A stretch of DNA of 22,104 nt, from the NCBI GenBank assembly GCA_964526045.1, contig CAZGIF010000011.1:1-22104 (forward strand), read 5' to 3'. Source of the DNA: CAZGIF01 sp964526045. Its GTDB lineage: Bacteria; Patescibacteriota; Gracilibacteria; Absconditabacterales; Absconditicoccaceae. Positions 16,680-22,104 of this stretch are shown here, piece after piece (the stretch's first letter is position 1; every line of letters begins with the position of its first letter). The notes below the pieces were generated by a model, which saw nothing but the letters and a program-made list of their open reading frames with translations, made no database searches and was not told the DNA's origin. The translations under genes and the position numbers were made by a program.

Positions 16680-18209
16680 ATGAAACTTTTTTTTCTTAAA
16701 GATGATAGTCTCTATAGAATCTTCAAAACTTTGCAAAAAATATCTACTACAAAACAGGTAGAAGTATATATAGAAAAGCAGAGTCCTTTTTTTGATCACC
16801 CACGACGAGGTAAACAAATCAAAGAATTAATTGAAAAGAGTAATCTAGATGTAGTATTTGCTACAAAGTCTGAAAAGAGTAAATTATACTTTGAAGAAGT
16901 CTGACTCAAGGTCCTTTTTCTCAAAAAAAGAAAAGTAACAAAAATATTACACATGATATATTTGTTCTTTTTTAATATAAAAAAGTTTCATTTATATGCA
17001 TACACCAAAAAAAACTATACATTTTATGTGATTTTCTTTTTTGAGGTGTGCGTTGTATTGTTTATCTTATACTTATTATATGGTTTAGTTATTCCGAGTA
17101 CGACTGTTAATATTGTTCCTGCATATCAGGTTGAAGATATCGTGTATAATTTCCGTTACTATCCTTATAATCAACAACAAAGTGTTGCATATGTAAATCA
17201 ATTAACAATTCCATATTATACATGAAGTCTCAAAGTCTGACATACTATGAATTTATGACTTAAAGATTTTTTATATTCATATAAGCCAGCAGAAGGAGTA
17301 ATTAGAATAGTAAATACCACGCAAGAGATGATTCCATTACTTAAATGATCTCAACTTGTTACCAATGATTGACTCGTATATACAACTGATACGTATAGTG
17401 AAATACCTCCAAAATCATGAGAAAGTGCGTGATATGTCTCTGTAGGTGTTACTGCTCAAGATGTTGATGTCCAAAATAGGAATATATGAGAAAGATGAAA
17501 TATAAAAAAATGATCACGTCTTTTTATTAGAAAACTAAAACAAAGCTATTATGCTAAAGATATATATGCTGAGGTATTGTATGACTTTACTTGATGAGAA
17601 ACTCTTCAAAAACAGCAAATCTCATCTTGAAATATTAATGACTTGTATCAAAAAATTGATCAATACCTTGAGAAGAACAAAACTAGTCTTATAAAAAAGG
17701 AATTACAAGATCAGTCTGTATTTCTACTTCCTTTTATTCCATCGCAATCTCAAAAACAAAATGACTTTATCTATGATATATGACAAGGTGAGTCTATTAT
17801 TTCTTGATCTTTGACAAAAGAATTCGTCTATGCTTATATTCGCTATCAGGACATTGAGGCAGGTTTTAATCAATATTTAGCAGCAAGAAGTTCTGATTCG
17901 CAAAACATTTTAGACATGAGAGAGGAATCGTTAGTTTTTCTTACAGAGTGAACAAATGCTGTTGATGGTATATATGTGGTACCTACACAAATGAGTTTTG
18001 TAAAATGATATAACTTTTCTAAGGATCCAAATCGTCTCTTTTCTGAAATACAACAAAAAATAGTCTGACTGAATCAAGAAGATGCTTTGCAAATTATGTT
18101 AGCATATCCTCAAATCGCAACTGTTGAAATTGTTATTAAACCACCACGGTATACTACCGTCTCTAGACTTAAATCGAGAATTTACTTCAAAATACAAAAT
18201 AATATGTAA
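16680..18209 (+). CDS. Single-pass membrane protein with baseplate-J-like extracellular region
   Basis: The product is 509 residues; 25 or so TGA codons read as Gly. Residues 1-110 are basic and cytoplasmic, ending in a Lys-rich patch. Residues 113-136 are one transmembrane helix (FFFEVCVVLFILYLLYGLVI). The remaining 370 residues should face outward. That part reads VIRIVNTTQ..., QLVTNDGLVYTT, then VSVGVTAQDVDVQNRNIGE and GNIKKGSRLFI, a sequence order that recalls baseplate J/gp47-like domains (tail-spike and contractile-device proteins), a fold known to be annotated in CPR membrane proteins. The match is by pattern and not certain. Two near-repeats of the TNAVDGIYVVPT type occur later. Third gene of the rny cluster; no terminator is visible before the rRNA promoter. 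Confidence 0.6.
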
Positions 18210-18300
18210 TTTTATTCAAATGGTCGTTACATTCTTATAGAAAATATATACTCTAAAACCCCTATTCTATCTTACTTTTGTTGTTATTTTATCTTAATGC

Positions 18301-18330
18301 TAAAAAAAAGTAAAAAAAAGTGAAAAAAAC
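18301..18330 (+). promoter_or_regulatory. Three A-tracts in 10-bp phase upstream of the rRNA promoter
   Basis: TAAAAAAAAG occurs twice in direct succession and TGAAAAAAAC follows, so A-runs of 7-8 recur once per helical turn just upstream of the -35 box. Such phased tracts bend DNA, and A-rich sequence here is where an UP element would contact the RNA polymerase alpha subunit. Confidence 0.6.
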
Positions 18331-18332
18331 GC

Positions 18333-18360
18333 TTGCAAAATAAATAGAAAATCATATTCT
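18333..18360 (+). promoter_or_regulatory. rRNA promoter
   Basis: TTGCAA at 18333-18338, 16-bp spacer, TATTCT at 18355-18360; predicted start near 18367, giving about 100 nt of leader. The leader holds a hairpin at 18383-18420 (CACGT/ACGT core flanked by A-run and T-run). Between 18210 and 18300 I see only AT-rich sequence without a gene or terminator. Confidence 0.6.
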
Positions 18361-18436
18361 CTGTAGCAGACATGAAGACACAGCAAAAAACACGTTATTA
18401 TATGACGTTTTTTTTATTGCGTTGCCGATCATTAAT

Positions 18437-18465
18437 AGATTAACAAATATTTTTTTTGGAAGGCA

Positions 18466-18470
<5 letters not shown>
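18437..18470 (+). other. 5' strand of the 23S rRNA processing stem
   Basis: This 34-nt stretch is the reverse complement of 21377-21410. Thirty-one pairs are Watson-Crick, and the remaining three are G-U. The inner few pairs form helix 1 of mature 23S and the outer part is a typical RNase III-type precursor stem. Confidence 0.85.
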
Positions 18471-21376
<2,906 letters not shown>

Positions 21377-21383
<7 letters not shown>

Positions 21384-21410
21384 TCTTCTGAAAAAAATAT
21401 TTGTTAATCT
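21377..21410 (+). other. 3' strand of the 23S rRNA processing stem
   Basis: Pairs with 18437-18470 over 34 nt without a gap. The three differences from a perfect complement are all G-U pairs, showing pressure to keep the helix. Confidence 0.85.
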
Positions 21411-21424
21411 AGGCTTATATGAAA

Positions 21425-21548
21425 CGATGGTGATATCGATGCATATTGTGGAACTACCTGTAACCATTCCGAACACAGAAGTAAAACGCTTTATGGTCAA
21501 TGATACTTGTACGATTTGTGCTGGGAAAGTAGATTGATGTCACCTTTG
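21425..21548 (+). rRNA. rrf: 5S ribosomal RNA
   Basis: About 124 nt. GAACTACCTGTAACCATTCC and CGAACACAGAAGTAAAACGC are the conserved loop B/C section, and GCTGGGAAAGTAG the loop E side. GGTGA (21429-21433) pairs with TCACC (21540-21544) as helix I, and the helix extends outward to GAAAC/GTTTC (21421-21425 with 21548-21552), probably the precursor stem. It lies 41 nt after 23S and about 60 nt before 16S. Confidence 0.93.
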
Positions 21549-21576
21549 TTTCAGATAGGATGTTCTTTAATAGTTG

Positions 21577-21596
21577 TTGTCTAAAAGAAGAGACAA
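21577..21596 (+). promoter_or_regulatory. Hairpin in the 5S-16S spacer
   Basis: TTGTCT (21577-21582) and AGACAA (21591-21596) pair around an 8-nt loop, 12 nt before mature 16S. No T-run follows, so it is not a terminator. It is probably a processing or folding signal in the 5S-16S precursor. Confidence 0.4.
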
Positions 21597-21608
21597 AGAT
21601 TATGATTG

Positions 21609-22104
<496 letters not shown>

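Overview
The window comes from a bacterium that reads TGA as glycine (genetic code 25), which points to Gracilibacteria or Absconditabacteria (SR1) in the Candidate Phyla Radiation. Read with the standard code almost every gene looks shattered. Read with TGA as Gly, about 16 long frames open up, and conserved glycines fall exactly on TGA: all three glycines of the cytidylate kinase P-loop, both glycines of the patatin GxSxG elbow, and the DprA SGLAxGID motif. The DNA is AT-rich, gene spacing is tight, and start codons generally lack a clear Shine-Dalgarno sequence.

Layout. (1) 3-716, + strand: 3' part of a restriction-modification gene cut by the window edge, visibly more GC-rich than the rest. 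(2) 757-3498, + strand: a promoter and four genes: a GreA/GreB-like factor, a cupin-like unknown, a CYTH-domain protein, and cytidylate kinase overlapping it by 8 nt. (3) 3555-7321, - strand: aspartoacylase-like zinc hydrolase, LOG/TIGR00725-like nucleotide-binding protein, GNAT acetyltransferase, two small unknown proteins behind a shared leader motif, a candidate structured RNA with a strong terminator, and a patatin-like lipase. (4) 7367-13017, + strand: a strong promoter, a 1360-residue secreted cysteine-rich repeat protein with DUF11-like and SLH parts, a two-helix membrane protein 3 nt behind it, and type 2 isopentenyl-diphosphate isomerase (fni). (5) 13053-14084, - strand: dprA. (6) 14261-18209, + strand: rny (RNase Y), a divergent Lgt-like membrane protein, and a one-helix membrane protein with baseplate-J-like features. 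(7) 18301 to the end, + strand: phased A-tracts, a promoter, 23S rRNA, 5S rRNA, then the 5' third of 16S rRNA.

The two most striking things are the rRNA order and the surface protein. The rRNA order is 23S-5S-16S instead of 16S-23S-5S. The 23S has its own promoter and a 34-bp leader/trailer stem whose only three non-Watson-Crick positions are G-U wobbles. The surface protein carries nine CxDxDGCxCG units at an almost exact 35-residue period, after eight WxWxCxG-type units. An SLH-bearing, disulfide-rich surface protein would fit the host-attached or predatory lifestyle known for relatives, but that is inference.

All coordinates were worked out by hand translation. Protein calls rest on motif recognition, with no database search.
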